64,000 nt of DNA from Anthoceros angustus (GCA_010909165.1 MU008166.1:1550001-1614000); one strand, 5' to 3'; shown: positions 12,273 through 23,640, counted from the stretch's first letter. The notes: a model not told the origin generated them from the letters alone. Program-made: numbers and translations.

Positions 12273-13187
12273 CTAGTGCTGAGGAGGCTGTTGAGAAGGA
12301 GGCGGCATGCCGGGCCTAGGAGCATACATCTGAGGGGGTCCTGGAGGCATGCCAGGCCTGGGAGGGCCCCCAGGAGCACCGGGTGGAGGCATACCAGGTC
12401 GAGGGCCACCCATCGGAGGAGGGCCTGGACGCATCATTTGAGGAGGCATTGGTCTCTGTCCGTAAGGGGGCATACCTGGGCCACCCATCTGCATCGCACC
12501 TGGAGGAGGAGGACCTGGAGGCATTCCAGGCCTCGGAGGCGCATACCCAGGTGGCGGCCCGCCTTGCATCATCTGTCCCGGAGGCCCCGGTGGCCTCATG
12601 CCAGGTGGTGGAGGACCTGGTGGCATGCTTCTTGGAGGACCGCCCGGGTATCCCTGGGGCGGAGGACCGGGAGGCCGCACTCCGGGAATGGGAGGTCCGG
12701 GTGCAGGATAAGTGACAGGGGCGGCAGACACCTGCGGAACTGGAGGTCTGTTGAGCTGTGGCTGCATCATCCCAGGAGCTGGTCCTCCTACTCCTCTTAC
12801 CGGACCTGCAAGCCCAGGCTGCGCCTGCCCCAAAGGAGCCGTAGGAATACCTCGCCCAGCAGCCCGCCCTATGCCAGGGCCCGCCTGCGCCGCTGCTGTG
12901 GACTTCGACCTGGACTCTTCCTGCGGGGGTGGCCCCTCAACCGTCATGGAAACAACTTCCTCTCCCCGTAGAAGCAACAAACCCAAAGTCCTGCGCTCCT
13001 CTCGCTCCTCCTGAACCTTGCCCTTCTTGGGGGGGAGTCTCCTAAACTCCTCACAGTCCCCCAGAACCAAGTTCATATGTCTGTCGAAGGCCATGAACTT
13101 CCCAACCAGCTGCCTGCCATCCTGAATTGTCACCCTCATCCTGTAATTGATGTACTGCAAGAGCTTGGAACTCTTGGACATCGACAT
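12273..13187 (-). CDS. Small nuclear ribonucleoprotein SmB (SmB/B')
   Basis: This intronless 304-aa coding region encodes a core Sm protein of the U1, U2, U4 and U5 snRNPs in the nucleus. The N-terminus ([19 protein letters not shown]) and the Sm1/Sm2 motifs (about residues 5-90, including [20 protein letters not shown] and [16 protein letters not shown]) match plant SmB closely. The rest is a Pro/Gly/Met-rich tail with repeated PPGPPPPGM-type segments, as usual for SmB; such tails can bind WW and GYF domains. A 5'-leader intron is likely at 13496-13225 (donor CTG/GTACGT, acceptor ATGCAG/GG), ending 37 bp before the ATG. The antisense of this tail is also open, but only because of its repeated composition. 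Confidence 0.97.
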   Translation of the reverse strand: MSMSKSSKLLQYINYRMRVTIQDGRQLVGKFMAFDRHMNLVLGDCEEFRRLPPKKGKVQEEREERRTLGLLLLRGEEVVSMTVEGPPPQEESRSKSTAAAQAGPGIGRAAGRGIPTAPLGQAQPGLAGPVRGVGGPAPGMMQPQLNRPPVPQVSAAPVTYPAPGPPIPGVRPPGPPPQGYPGGPPRSMPPGPPPPGMRPPGPPGQMMQGGPPPGYAPPRPGMPPGPPPPGAMQMGGPGMPPYGQRPMPPQMMRPGPPPMGGPRPGMPPPGAPGGPPRPGMPPGPPQMYAPRPGMPPPSQQPPQH

Positions 13188-13985
13188 CTTGTACGGCCTT
13201 CCCGCAAACTCCTATAGCCCTTCCCTGCATACGAGAAACCAGGAACAAAGGATACGTATCAAGGCTTGCCGCAAAAATGGACACCCCAAAGCACCAGAGC
13301 AAAGAAGCCATGCAAAGTACACCACCCACAATACCTGAGCCAGTAGCCAAAATCTCTACACAACCCTAAAACCAACAACATTCAGCATACGAGAACACCA
13401 ATTGGCGAACACTCACTCGCACAACCGGACATACAAAGCAATGCAGAAGCGGTCGGGACAATTCCGGTGAGGGCAAGAGGCAGTCGGAGAACGTACCAGA
13501 TGAATTTCAAAATCGACAAGAGCGGCAGGAAGACGCTTGGAGCCGCGCCGGGTCACGCTCCAAGTGAGCAGAAATTAGGTTAGACCAACGCCGAGTTGCC
13601 TGGAGGACGAGTCTAGGTCTGGTACGAGGCTCGGAACCGATTCAACTGAGCCGTCCGTTACACTTCAGGCAGCGATACGACAGTTCGAAAGTGTAGTAGT
13701 AGACTAGACCTAGCATTGCATATGAACAAGTGCTGCGTACTTCCTGCAGAGTGCAACTGAGGATGTCACGATGTAGCAGGCCGAATCGGTACAGGAAGCG
13801 AGAGCTTCAGATGTGCGAACTGCAACCACAGTAGGTGCAAGAAATTCCTTCAAATGGCTCTCGGAAGACCGAATTACACTCCCTTATCAGAGCTACAGAC
13901 CTCCCATCACTTGCAATATACAAGTTGCTTTGCTTTGCTACAAAAAGACGCCTACACCTGACAAAAATGGTCTACGTTCTCCACC

Positions 13986-14601
13986 TCAGTCAAACAAACT
14001 GAAGCCCATGTCGTCATCGCTTTCTTCCTTAGGTTCCTCCTGCACCAGACCAGAAAAGGAGGACGTCAGGATGAAGGCAGCAGCAAAGGAAGCAAAAGGA
14101 TTACGTTCATTGACCTCGAGGAACCACTTCCGCACCTTTTTCTCTTCAACTACTTCTGCGGCGGGTGCGGCGCCGCCGGCAGCGGGGGCAGCTCCTCCGC
14201 TGACGGCAACGGCGCCTCCTCCTCCACCTGCACCATGAGAAAACCAGAATTTCGCCGCGGATTACAGTGTGCTTGACATCACATCATACCACAACGAAGG
14301 ACGAACACAGCGTAACGTACCAGATCCAACATTGGTGATCAAATCCTCCACACTTCTCTTCTCCAGAAGCTTGGCGAACAGCGCTGGCCAGAAGGGCTCG
14401 ATTTGCACCTTGGCTGCCTTCACTAGGGTTGCGATTTTATCAGCCTGCACGTCATCCACTGTTTTCGTGAGTCCTCCATCGAAGTCATGCTGAGGAAGCC
14501 ATGAGCAGACAGATTGAAGAAGTAGTGCTTACCGTGATGGCAATGCCGTCATCGTGCAGAATCAAAGCTGCGTATGTGCAGGCAAGCTCGCTGGACGACA
14601 T
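13986..14601 (-). CDS. Large-subunit acidic ribosomal protein P1
   Basis: Four exons (14601-14533, 14444-14321, 14227-14136 and 14039-13986) with three introns of 88-96 bp encode 112 aa, the normal length for P1. The start [19 protein letters not shown] and the core [11 protein letters not shown] then [14 protein letters not shown] are diagnostic. An Ala/Gly/Pro hinge follows, and the last exon encodes the conserved stalk tail ending [13 protein letters not shown], which recruits translation GTPases. P1 pairs with P2 on P0 to form the ribosomal stalk in the cytosol. The second acceptor is placed directly before GCTGATAAA because this gives the family consensus ITADKI. An upstream CAG would add about 15 residues not usual in P1. 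Confidence 0.96.
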
Positions 14602-14859
14602 GGTCGCTCCTCGTGCGAATTGAACAAATCCGGCAACAGAAATCGCGATGAGCTAGTCGCAAACCGCTGGACCTAGTACGCATATGGCATAACAGTGGAG
14701 CGACGCACGAGGATGTACCTAGTAGGTTTCTTTTAGGGTAGTATAAACCCTAAACCCACGTTACTCCTTCTTTCTGGTTTTTGTCCCTCTTCTCAGACAA
14801 GGTTTTCCTTTTCGCTCATCTCCGCTCTTGTCGGTAGGAAACTCGCCGGTTGAGCAGCC
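14602..14859. promoter_or_regulatory. Shared bidirectional promoter of P1 and L12 with telo-boxes
   Basis: Only 258 bp separate the two divergent start codons. On the plus strand a TATAAA (14742-14747) overlaps a telo-box AAACCCTAAACCC (14745-14757). On the minus strand a second element, ACCCTAAAA, lies at 14739-14731. Telo-boxes are known in promoters of plant ribosomal protein and translation genes. A pyrimidine-rich tract (about 14761-14800) precedes the L12 start. Coordinated expression of the two genes is inferred from this arrangement. Confidence 0.75.
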
Positions 14860-15436
14860 ATGCCGCCCAAGCTCGATCCTTCTCAGGTGGTGGAGGTCTA
14901 TGTCAGGGTTACAGGTAGAGTCTCGCAGGTGTAGTTGATGTTCTAACATGAAGCTGGAGTGTATGGATTACATACTGCGTGGATTTGTTGCAGGTGGTGA
15001 GGTTGGAGCTGCGTCCTCTTTGGCGCCGAAGATTGGTCCTCTGGGGTTGTCGCCCAAGAAGGTTGGAGAGGACATCGCCAAAGAGACTGCCAAGGATTGG
15101 AAGGGGCTGCGGGTCACCGTTAAGCTGACTGTGCAGAACAGGCAGGCTAAGGTTAGTGTGGTGCCTAGTGCGGCGGCTCTCGTGATTAAGGCGTTGAAGG
15201 AGCCGGAGAGGGATAGGAAGAAGGTTAAGAACATCAAGCACAGTGGCAACATCGGGCTCGATGACGTGATTGAGATTGCCAAGATTATGGCTCACAGGTC
15301 CATGGCCAAGGGCCTGGAGGGCACTGTAAAGGAGATATTGGGAACCTGTGTGTCGGTAGGGTGCACAGTGGACGGCAAGAGCCCTAAGGACCTGCAAAGT
15401 GAGATAGATGACGGAACTGTAGAAATTCCGGCTTAA
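14860..15436 (+). CDS. 60S ribosomal protein L12 (uL11)
   Basis: Two exons (14860-14914 and 14994-15436) with a 79-bp intron encode 165 aa, the usual length. The protein begins [20 protein letters not shown] and continues with the canonical [20 protein letters not shown] and the C-terminal RNA-binding domain (about residues 75-150, containing [16 protein letters not shown]). It binds the GTPase-associated centre of 25S rRNA at the base of the P-stalk in cytosolic ribosomes. The intron after codon 18 is phase 1. Its divergent neighbour P1 is a functional partner. Confidence 0.97.
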
Positions 15437-18400
15437 TTTTTGTAGGCACTCGCCATTGCTTAAAGCAAACAATTTTGGTCCAATTCTCGTGTTTGAAGGC
15501 AGTTCAGGCTTCGTTCAAGTCTTGGCTACTGGATGTGGTGCTGTGGGGAGCAGGCTCAATTCTTGCTTCTCTACGATCTCTCGTCAGCTTCTGCTTTTTC
15601 GTGTGCTTGCGATGCTTACCGTCATAGTGTCTCGGATATGCAGTATATGTATGTACTATGTCCTAGGTACCTGGAATTTGGATGTGATATTTTTCAGGCC
15701 AAGGACGTCCAGTGTGTTCTTCACCTAACGTGGTCCACCGCTCGTGTGTTGAATCAGATCTTATTATTGTTTTATGGTTTCTTCGCAGCTCCTCCTTCCT
15801 CTGGTGGTAGCACATGCGTGTCCAGCTTTGTCACGGCTGCCGTTATGCGGCTATTGCGTGGACAATGCATCACGGGTGGTGGGCATCGCAATATTTCCGA
15901 GGATTTAATATTACATGTAGTTTTACTTGCCTTGTCCTCCTGCTTTGTGGACCAAGGCTGCCTGAATCATCGTTGCCGAGCACGTCTTGTGTAGCAGGTA
16001 CTGATGGCTTGGTTGTGCAGCCTCCGAGCGGTAGCACGTCAGTGGCCTCCAGCGGACAGAGTCCAAGCTTAAAAGGATTCATCAGTCATGGGGACAGGGC
16101 CGACCGCCGTAATCCACACTCCAAGCGTTTATTAAGGGAGTACACTTGACTGGGGTCTGCCCCAGCCGACGGTACTTGCCTTTAGGTGTCCTTTTCTTTT
16201 AAGGGGGTTTCCATTGTAGTGTTTCCTGCTAGACTGCGCTGCACAGATACATACCTTAGCTTTCAGGGATGTGGGAGGCTGATACAGCTGCCCCCAGCTT
16301 TCCCTGGACACGGTCTTATCCAGCGGAAGGTCCTAACGAAAGTGGAGCAACTCCTTTCAGAATTGCTTACCCCCTTTGGTGCAAAGTACACGGAACGACA
16401 TGTTCAATTGTTAAGCAGATGATGCGTCTTGTTAAAGTTCCTACAGGGAATATGTTTCTTATCATATGCTTCCTCGCAGATGGTTCCCAAGGCGTCTTTC
16501 ACACCTGTCAGAGACTGAAACTTGGATTACATAACACTGCTCAGCCCAATGTACATAACCACGGAGAGACGAAGGTGTAGGAGAGTATTGCTCCAGCTGG
16601 CAGGAATAAAGTGCTGCTGCAAAGTCTGCAGGCACCAGTAATCCACAATCCAAAGTTCGACAAGGGCGTAACAGGGGACGTTGCCTACAGTTGCAGCCTG
16701 CTCCAGTGGCATCTGTTTGACTTTAGATGGCCAATCCCGAAATCCGTCCGAATTTCAGACACGGAATTGTACTTAGAGGTACTGTATTTTTTGCTGGGTT
16801 TCGTGTATGTATGTACTTGCAACATTGCAATGTCTGCAGAGCAGCGGCAGCACCGGCATCACTTTATCGAAGCGGGCACTATGGCCTCCCTTTTGGGCTC
16901 CCTCATCGAAACAGCTACCTCAATGTCAACTGGCAAACAGCTTTATCTCTTTATCTACAGTGTTCATACAGAAGCTACCTTCCTATCCGGAAGGGTATAT
17001 ATTTTGTGTAAAAAGCAGCGCAAGCCACTTAAAAGAGATGAGTTGTGTCATGGACAGGCTCACCTAGGCAGAGCCTCCTCCAACGGAAGATCCTAGGGAA
17101 AGTGCGAGTGCCAGCTGCCTGGCGTGCTATTACGTGCCTAGTTGACCCAGAACCACATCACTGAAGCAAGAGCTCCTCCACATCCACAGCAGCCCACCGG
17201 AGACATCCATGCAGCATGCAGCTGGGAAGCCACATTTGGGGCGTGAAACTTTGATTCGGGGTCCGCAAGGGCAACGTGGTGACGGCAAGGACAAACAGTG
17301 GCCGGAGATGGAGAATCATCAAGCAGCCATGAAGTGCAGGCCCGGGACACTACCTCGTCCTTGTCCTGATTCTCTAATACCAGTCCGTGCTCACCACCCC
17401 AGGTTGTAGCGACATAACACTGTAGCCCTAATGGTGGGTGCAACAGGAATCGGATTCCGGGAATCCGCCATGCCATGGTTTCGCCAGCGTCCAGACTCCC
17501 AAGCCCGGACAGTTGGCCCCGCTACATCTCTCTGGTGGACAGTTGGGGAACAGGAGCCACCAGTTCCGCGACAGAAACAAGCCACAGAAAGGGGTTTAAT
17601 ATCGGGGACAACGCGTGATGAGGGCACGGCAGGTGTGTCAGCGGCAGCAGCAGCAGCAGCAGCGGCTGCAGCTGAGAGCCGCAGCAAATCGGCGATGCAG
17701 GACATCCAGACTTCAGCGCGCCATTTGGAGAGACGCGATTCACCGTTTCCCGACTCCCACGTGAGACACTAGGAGAGGCAATCACTTTGGGCGTGGCCGG
17801 GCCCCAGTGGGACTGGACTGGCACATACTGGATCATCCTCAGCCTCGGTGCCTGGCCAGTGGCCGGCCACCGCTAGCTGGGCCTCTCCTGTGATAGAGGA
17901 CACTGTCAGAATTACGGCACAGGCACATCACTCACTACTCCTTTCCCGTCACAGGTCGCTCGCGCCTCCTTCTTCCCCTTCTTCCCTTCACCTTCCCTGT
18001 ACCCCTTTTTCTCACATTTTCTCGGTGACTGTGGTGCAGAGATTTTGCCAGAAACGCGAGATGGCTTGTGCCGGCCGCCTGTAGGCTCGTGGGCGTGGGC
18101 CCCGTCTCCCCTTCCCTCTCCCTTCCCCCTCCCCCAAGTGGGCTGTAGCCTGTTTGGTCGCTGTCTATGGAATGTTGCTTCTCAGTCGCTTTGTCTCTCT
18201 TTCTTTAGCCTCAGCTGCTATCCCGCCCTGCACTACCTTCAAATGGAATGTCCCTCCTCCACTCACCGGCCTAGCACCTGCCTCCTCTTCACCGGAAGAT
18301 CTCTTCAGGTGAACGCATCGATTCTCATTCTTCCTCCACATATGCATTTCATCCCACCTCTAACTTCCATATCACTCCCAATTCACTCACTCTCACTGCT

Positions 18401-20284
18401 GCCTTGTTTTTGTCTGTCTTTCTCGTAAAATATCACCTACACCAGCACTTTATTCCATACCAGTATTCAAACTTAGTGAAAAACTAGTTTTTGTTTAGCA
18501 ATGAATACAATATATGGATCACAACTTTGATGTTCTCTCTTTTCTACATTTTACTTTAATGTGTGAATGTGTATGTGTACTTAGAGATTGTGCCGGCGAA
18601 GAAGAAGATCAATATGACCTATCACCAAACATACAACAACCCAGGAGAAAGAAAATGGAACATGGGATGCAACTAAGCCCAAGGTGCGAGGGACTTCTTT
18701 TTCATGCAATCGTCCATATCAATACTATCTCTTGTAGGAGACATTCTTCCTCTTAGGCATTCTTGGATACGATTCCACATGAGAGATATTATCTAAAATA
18801 GAAGGTGCATTGGAGGAAACTAAAAGCTGCTCCCATAGGATTGCGGCTCCCATAGGATTGCCCTCTATATGGGCCTGATTTTGTCTTGGAAGTACAAGTG
18901 TCTTTGAATTGGCATTTCATTTTCATTCAGCTCCAACTCCAACTCCAACTAAGGAAGTGCATTCCAATTCCCCCATGCATGCCGATTGAAGCTGCTTGTA
19001 CTTGGGACTGGCTTCTGTAGCTCTGACTGCATATACTCCGTGCATGCATAATTCCCAAGATACGGGGAACAAGGCCCCAGAGGACCAAATCCGTTATAGA
19101 TGGGCTCCGCTCAAATACAACCTCCCCAAATTCATACACGACGTCCTGCACTAGTACTGCTGCTTGCCGCTTTCTGGTTGCTGGTTGCTGGTTGCTGCTT
19201 TCGAGCCTTAAACGGGCTGCTATGCGCAGCACACAACTTGGGGTAAACCAGTCCCGCCAAGTACAAAAGAGTGGGAGCCGGATTTCGCCACGACCTGGGT
19301 GCGCCACCGTGTGCCAGAATCATTTTTCATTTCACTAAATTCAGGTCAGGTCAAGCGGGGCCGAATTCCCATGTTCCCAAATTCTTGCTCCAGGTGCGTA
19401 CCATTTTGGAATTGCCTAGTAATATTTTAGGGTTTCGTTAAGCCTAAGGTAAGCCCAAATTCACCTAATGTGGGTCCGATTTTCGAAATTAGTGATTAAG
19501 GATTCCGCAAACGCAAAAGCAGTCCAGTACGTATGTTTTTTGAGATTTGTGATTCCGGATAATATTAGTTTCTAATGTTTTGTACTTCACAGTACAGCCA
19601 TAAATCTCCTATTTTATTTTGTGGTAAGTGTCCTGCTTTATTAAATTCTGTGTTGATATAGCATCTAGTTCATATTGCGAGGAAAGGACTCATTTCATAT
19701 ATTGATGATATAGGTTAATAATACAAGTCATAAATATCAGTCTTCCCGATGTTCACACGTGATATCAGGTTATCGAGTTAGACCGAGGTCAAGGATAGAT
19801 CTTTCATGTGAACTTTGAGTAGATAAGAGAGAAAATTCTTGTAAGTATGAACCAAGGTAACAAGTCCTAAACCGCAAGTTCCCACTCATGGATATCAAGT
19901 CTTTTGAACTCGATTTTTTGCTATTATTTTTTATTAAAATAAAATATGGAGTAAAAAAATAATATAAAATATAAAATATAAAATTCTTAGTTAAAATTTA
20001 TTATTAAAAATCTGTTAAATATATATAGATATGTAGTTAAGTATTAATTTGTAACTACCTACTGACTTATGTACATCTAAGATCTAAGTTAAATAATGGT
20101 AGCATGTGGATGGCACAGAATCTGTGACTGGGAAATTGACCGGGAAATTCGTGGACGGTTTCGCCACATGAGCAAGGGCGAAAGTGGAAGGGGCAAGGGA
20201 AGTGACAGTCTGACAGGCCGCCTTCGTAGACTCATCAGCGGGTGCTGCCAGTGTGCCACTGGCCGCCACCAGCAGCCGCAAGCG
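15437..20284. other. Intergenic region, no gene recognised
   Basis: About 4.8 kb without a recognisable gene. Short open frames at 15.5-17.1 kb have no family signature. A diverged repeat of the type CCAGCGGAAGGTCCTAACG appears near 16,320 and again near 17,075. A short CAG run is listed separately. Pyrimidine-rich tracts occur near 17,950-18,150. Confidence 0.5.
17641..17673 (+). repeat. CAG/GCA trinucleotide repeat
   Basis: A short GCAGCAGCAGCAGC run in an otherwise non-coding context. Confidence 0.8.
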
Positions 20285-20290
20285 TATAAA
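20285..20290 (+). promoter_or_regulatory. Likely TATA box of the SAUR gene
   Basis: GCGTATAAAATTC lies about 370 bp upstream of the SAUR start codon. A transcription start near 20,315 would give a leader of about 340 nt, long enough to hold the two upstream open frames. Confidence 0.45.
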
Positions 20291-20440
20291 ATTCTGTCTC
20301 CTGCACTAGCAGCCGCGCCCATTGCCTACCAGCCGAGTCCAGCCCCCGGTCCAAACTCCTCCTCCAAGCTTCCAGCGCGCCTCGCCTGTCCCCCTCCCCT
20401 CCCTCCTGGCTCCGCACCCCCGAGTCACTCACCGCGTGTC

Positions 20441-20570
20441 ATGTTCGGTCCCGCCATCGCCTTCCTCTCGCACGAGCTCAAGGCGCGGCCGAGGCTGCTG
20501 CGCGTTCTTGAATTCATCTGCCGCCTTCGCAGCCGCCATGGCTGAGCTCGGGCGCGCAGCGATGCTGTAA
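20441..20570 (+). promoter_or_regulatory. Two overlapping upstream ORFs in the SAUR leader
   Basis: ATG at 20441 opens a 34-codon frame ending at 20545. A second ATG at 20538, in good context (GCCGCCATGG), opens a 10-codon frame ending at 20570. Both terminate before the SAUR start at 20658. If the TATA box at 20285 is used, both would be in the mRNA and should reduce or condition SAUR translation. Confidence 0.45.
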
Positions 20571-20657
20571 AGCAACGCAAAGCCAAGGGGCAAAGCAACG
20601 GGAAGGGGTAACAATCTTGGAAGCTCTGCGGCTGTCGGCGTTGTGCTCCTTGCTGCA

Positions 20658-21170
20658 ATGGCAGTCCAGACCAGCGTCTCCAGAATGGACCGGATCTTGG
20701 AGGTGGTGAAGAAGTGGCGGAGGCTGGCGAAGCACAACCGCTCCTACTCCTCGCTCTCCTCGCTCCGGAGCTCCTCCAGGTCCATGTCCTTCTCCTCCGC
20801 CTGCTTCTCCGACGACGCCAGCCTGCGGAAGTCCCGCTCCTTCGACATGTCGGACTTGGACGGCGACTTCGATGACGAGGACGACGCGGGGCAGTGCCCC
20901 GAGGACGTGCCCGAGGGCTTCCTGGCGGTGTATGTCGGGGCGGAGCGCCGCCGCTTCGTCATCAGCACGGAGTGGCTCAGCCATCGCCTGTTCAAGGTTC
21001 TGCTGGACAAGTCGGAGCAGGAGTACGGCTTCGAGCACCAAGGCGGCCTCACCATTGCCTGTGACGTTGTGCTGTTTGAGCACCTGGTGTGGCTGCTCGG
21101 GAAACAGGACCCCGCGGCCTGGTGCCCCGAGCTGGACGCCCTTCTTACCTTCTACGACGGCTGCGACTGA
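20658..21170 (+). CDS. SAUR-like auxin-responsive protein
   Basis: This single-exon, 170-aa protein belongs to the Small Auxin Up RNA family, whose members inhibit PP2C.D phosphatases and promote acid growth at the plasma membrane. The first 80 residues are basic then Ser-rich then acidic (DLDGDFDDEDD). The SAUR domain spans about residues 82-166 and carries the core motifs VPEGFLAVYVG, RRRFVI, LFKVLLDKSEQEYGF and LTIACDVVLFEHLVW. The first in-frame ATG is at 20658; the frame upstream of it opens only with GTG. It is longer than many SAURs (about 100 aa) because of its N-terminal extension, like the vegetatively expressed subgroup. The gene is followed by a long GGA repeat. Confidence 0.95.
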   Translation: MAVQTSVSRMDRILEVVKKWRRLAKHNRSYSSLSSLRSSSRSMSFSSACFSDDASLRKSRSFDMSDLDGDFDDEDDAGQCPEDVPEGFLAVYVGAERRRFVISTEWLSHRLFKVLLDKSEQEYGFEHQGGLTIACDVVLFEHLVWLLGKQDPAAWCPELDALLTFYDGCD

Positions 21171-21276
21171 TGCGCTCACCGAGGAGGACGGGGCGCAATG
21201 GATTGTCACAAATGGTTTCGCAACGGCGGAGGAGGAGGTGAAGGTGTAGTAGTAGGAGGAGAAGGTGAAGGGGCGC

Positions 21277-21412
21277 GGGAGGAGGAGGAGGAGGAGGTGG
21301 AGGAGGTGGAGGAGGTGGAGGAGGAGGAGGAGGAGGAGGAGGAGGAGGTGGAGGAGGAGGAGGAGGAGGAGGAGGAGGAGGAGGAGAAGGTGGAGGAGGG
21401 GAGGAGGAGAAG
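21277..21412 (+). repeat. (GGA/GGT)n purine-rich microsatellite
   Basis: About 135 bp of nearly pure GGA with interspersed GGT lies about 110 bp downstream of the SAUR stop, probably in its 3' region. Long open frames on both strands here are composition artefacts. Confidence 0.9.
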
Positions 21413-22453
21413 GCCTGTATGTTTGTGTAACGGAGGCAAGTCATGGCGGACTGGGTGGACTGGGAGTAGGCACCATCGGATCGAACCAGAAATGCTCCCC
21501 TTCCTCTCAGGCTTGCTTCTGGCTGACGGATCCCGTGGTATCAGTCTTATAGACGTCCAATGTTAAGAATATGCAGCAGCTGGAGTGAAGCGTGGGGGTC
21601 ACAAGCGTCCATCACACAGCGGCGAATCAATCGTCACCGAGTGAACTCCAAGCAAGCGGCACCGGGTGTGAACTGTTTTTGTTGTCTGAAAATCGAGCAA
21701 GTTGAGACTCATTGTGCTGGAACTTCTTGGTGCGGGTTGGGTTGGTAGCTGCACTCTCGCATGTGAAAATCATAGCTAGGTAGATCAGGCAGATTGCAGG
21801 GAGAGAAAAACAGCAAAAAATACTGTCAGTCTGTCACAGAGGTTGGGGACTCTGCGGCCGTTTTGATCAGGCTGAGAGCAAGCACTTACTCAACTCACTT
21901 TCGTAGGAAGAGGATAGCGTCCTTGGGACACCATTGTAGCTTGTTTCGATCAAACCGTGTGCTCTGTTTGCGACGAGGTTTGGCCGCGACGTTTGCCGGC
22001 CGCCCGTTCGACTGTACACGTGTAATATATTAATTGTTTCAGTAAGCTCTTCGCTTCCACAAGCAGCATCCCTTGGTGTTCAAGCTATAAAGTCAAGCAA
22101 GACGTGAGAGGCGTGGCAGTCTGCTTAAGTCCAGAAAGCACTTCTTGTTGCAATGCGTTCGCCCTTGCATCGAAGCTTCTGCCGGTGCTGGTGCGAGAGA
22201 GAGGAGAGCGTCGCCCTTCCTGCACTGCCAGTTCCGTGCACAGATCCTTGATTCTCTGAAGTCTGGAGGTTTCTTGGCCTCTACAGGACACTGGTTCAAT
22301 TTTGGAGGAAGGAGTGATGTGAGAGGAACTCGGTACAGTGTTTGGACTCTTGCTGCTTTTAGGGCAAATGTGCGGGTCCTGTGACGTGTGTTTGCTGCGA
22401 CTCCGAGCTTAGGGTTTGGAAACTGTGGAAGTGGATTTGTGTCGGGCCCGTGC

Positions 22454-22492
22454 ATGGAGAATTGTGCCGGCGTGCTTTGTGGTGAGCAGTGA
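22454..22492 (+). promoter_or_regulatory. 12-codon upstream ORF before the F-box gene
   Basis: ATG at 22454 starts MENCAGVLCGEQ and stops at 22492, 26 bp before the F-box start. It is in the leader if transcription starts upstream, for example from the TATAAAG near 22,087. Confidence 0.4.
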
Positions 22493-22518
22493 TCAGGGAA
22501 GGTGACACAAACCCGCTC

Positions 22519-23640
22519 ATGGAGCCCAGGACGAAGAAGCAGAAACGTGAAGGTGAGGCTGGTATTGAGAAGGAAGGGCTGTGGGGGAGGTTGCCAGGCG
22601 AGCTTATCGAGCGAGTGTTGGTATGTCTGCCCACTCCTAGCCGTATCCGCGCCGCCACTGTTTGCAAGGGGTGGAAGGAGCTGATCTTCTCTGACCGGTT
22701 CAAGGAGAGCTGCAGCCGGGCACCTGCGCAGCTTCCCTGGCTACTTGGGCGAGGCGATGGAAACACGATGCTGGCTTACTCTTCTGCTGAGAAGAAAACA
22801 TACAGGCTTATGGGGGCAATCGGGCTTCCCTCGCGGTCTGAGATTTGCTCAGGAGCATCGGGGCTGCTATGTGCGGTTCACGTGCTTACTGATCATGTCT
22901 CTGTCTACCTTATAGACCCCTTGTCCCAGTATGTGAAGCGATTGCCCGAGTTACAGGCTTACGATGGAGCGGTGATTTCTCTTCAGGTTGACGAGAATAC
23001 ATGTCCTCCGAGTTATCGTGTTCTGGCGTTCGTCTATGTAGTTCCCCGGGGGTTTACCACAGTGATATATCACTCGGCTGCTGGGCATTGGAGACCATCT
23101 GGAAGCAGATGGCCGTTACCGAGTGCTGAGGTTTTGGATGCGGTTGTCGTCGGTTCACATGTGTATTGTATATTTGCTAATTACTTTGGAGGCTTGTCGA
23201 TGGGAGCCTATGATTACCGACTGGATCTATGGACAGAAGTGTGCGCACCAATGTTGTCGTATATAAAGCTCCCTAGGCTTGCAGATAGCTCAGGCCAGCT
23301 TATGCTGGTAGGGCGTGCTGGGAAGATATCCAAGCATACTGAAGGGATTGAAGTGTTCTGCATGGACATCTCGACCGGCAAGTGGGAAGAATGGGAATGT
23401 ATGCCAGCAAAGAAGTGCAAGTATTTTGTAAAACGTCAAATATCGCAATGTGCGGGGGGAGCCAAGGGAGAGCTGTATCTTGGAACAGGGAAAAGACACC
23501 ATCGCATTGTTAGGTACGATCATTCGAAGAGGTCTTGGATCACACTGCCCTCATTTTCACAGGGCCCTGTGGTTCGCTATGAACCTAGATGGGGGGCTTA
23601 TATGCTTCTAAACTCAAGTGAATGTGTGCCACAATCTTGA
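22519..23640 (+). CDS. F-box protein, probably F-box/kelch-repeat type
   Basis: This intronless protein has 373 aa. An F-box occupies about residues 22-62 (WGRLPGELIERVLVCLP, then RIRAATVCKGWKELI), which binds Skp1/ASK in SCF ubiquitin ligases. The rest looks like a degenerate kelch or F-box-associated beta-propeller, with blade-like segments such as SGLLCAVHVLTDHVSVYLID, VFCMDISTGKWEEWECMP and RIVRYDHSKRSWITLPSF. The frame is open upstream only from GTG, so the ATG at 22519 (MEPRTKKQKRE, a basic possible nuclear signal) is taken as the start. The substrate is unknown. Neighbouring genes give no hint. Confidence 0.85.
   Translation: MEPRTKKQKREGEAGIEKEGLWGRLPGELIERVLVCLPTPSRIRAATVCKGWKELIFSDRFKESCSRAPAQLPWLLGRGDGNTMLAYSSAEKKTYRLMGAIGLPSRSEICSGASGLLCAVHVLTDHVSVYLIDPLSQYVKRLPELQAYDGAVISLQVDENTCPPSYRVLAFVYVVPRGFTTVIYHSAAGHWRPSGSRWPLPSAEVLDAVVVGSHVYCIFANYFGGLSMGAYDYRLDLWTEVCAPMLSYIKLPRLADSSGQLMLVGRAGKISKHTEGIEVFCMDISTGKWEEWECMPAKKCKYFVKRQISQCAGGAKGELYLGTGKRHHRIVRYDHSKRSWITLPSFSQGPVVRYEPRWGAYMLLNSSECVPQS

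Noticed and set aside
12276-12971. Long plus-strand open frame antisense to SmB
   Set aside because: It results from the repeated Pro/Gly codons of the SmB tail; the minus-strand frame has a clear Sm domain.
13813-14238. Plus-strand 141-codon frame over the P1 gene
   Set aside because: Antisense to the conserved P1 exons 3 and 4 and their intron, with no homology of its own.
21145-21566. Open frames of poly-Glu, poly-Arg or poly-Pro around the GGA repeat
   Set aside because: Simple-sequence artefact open in all frames; no start context or domain.
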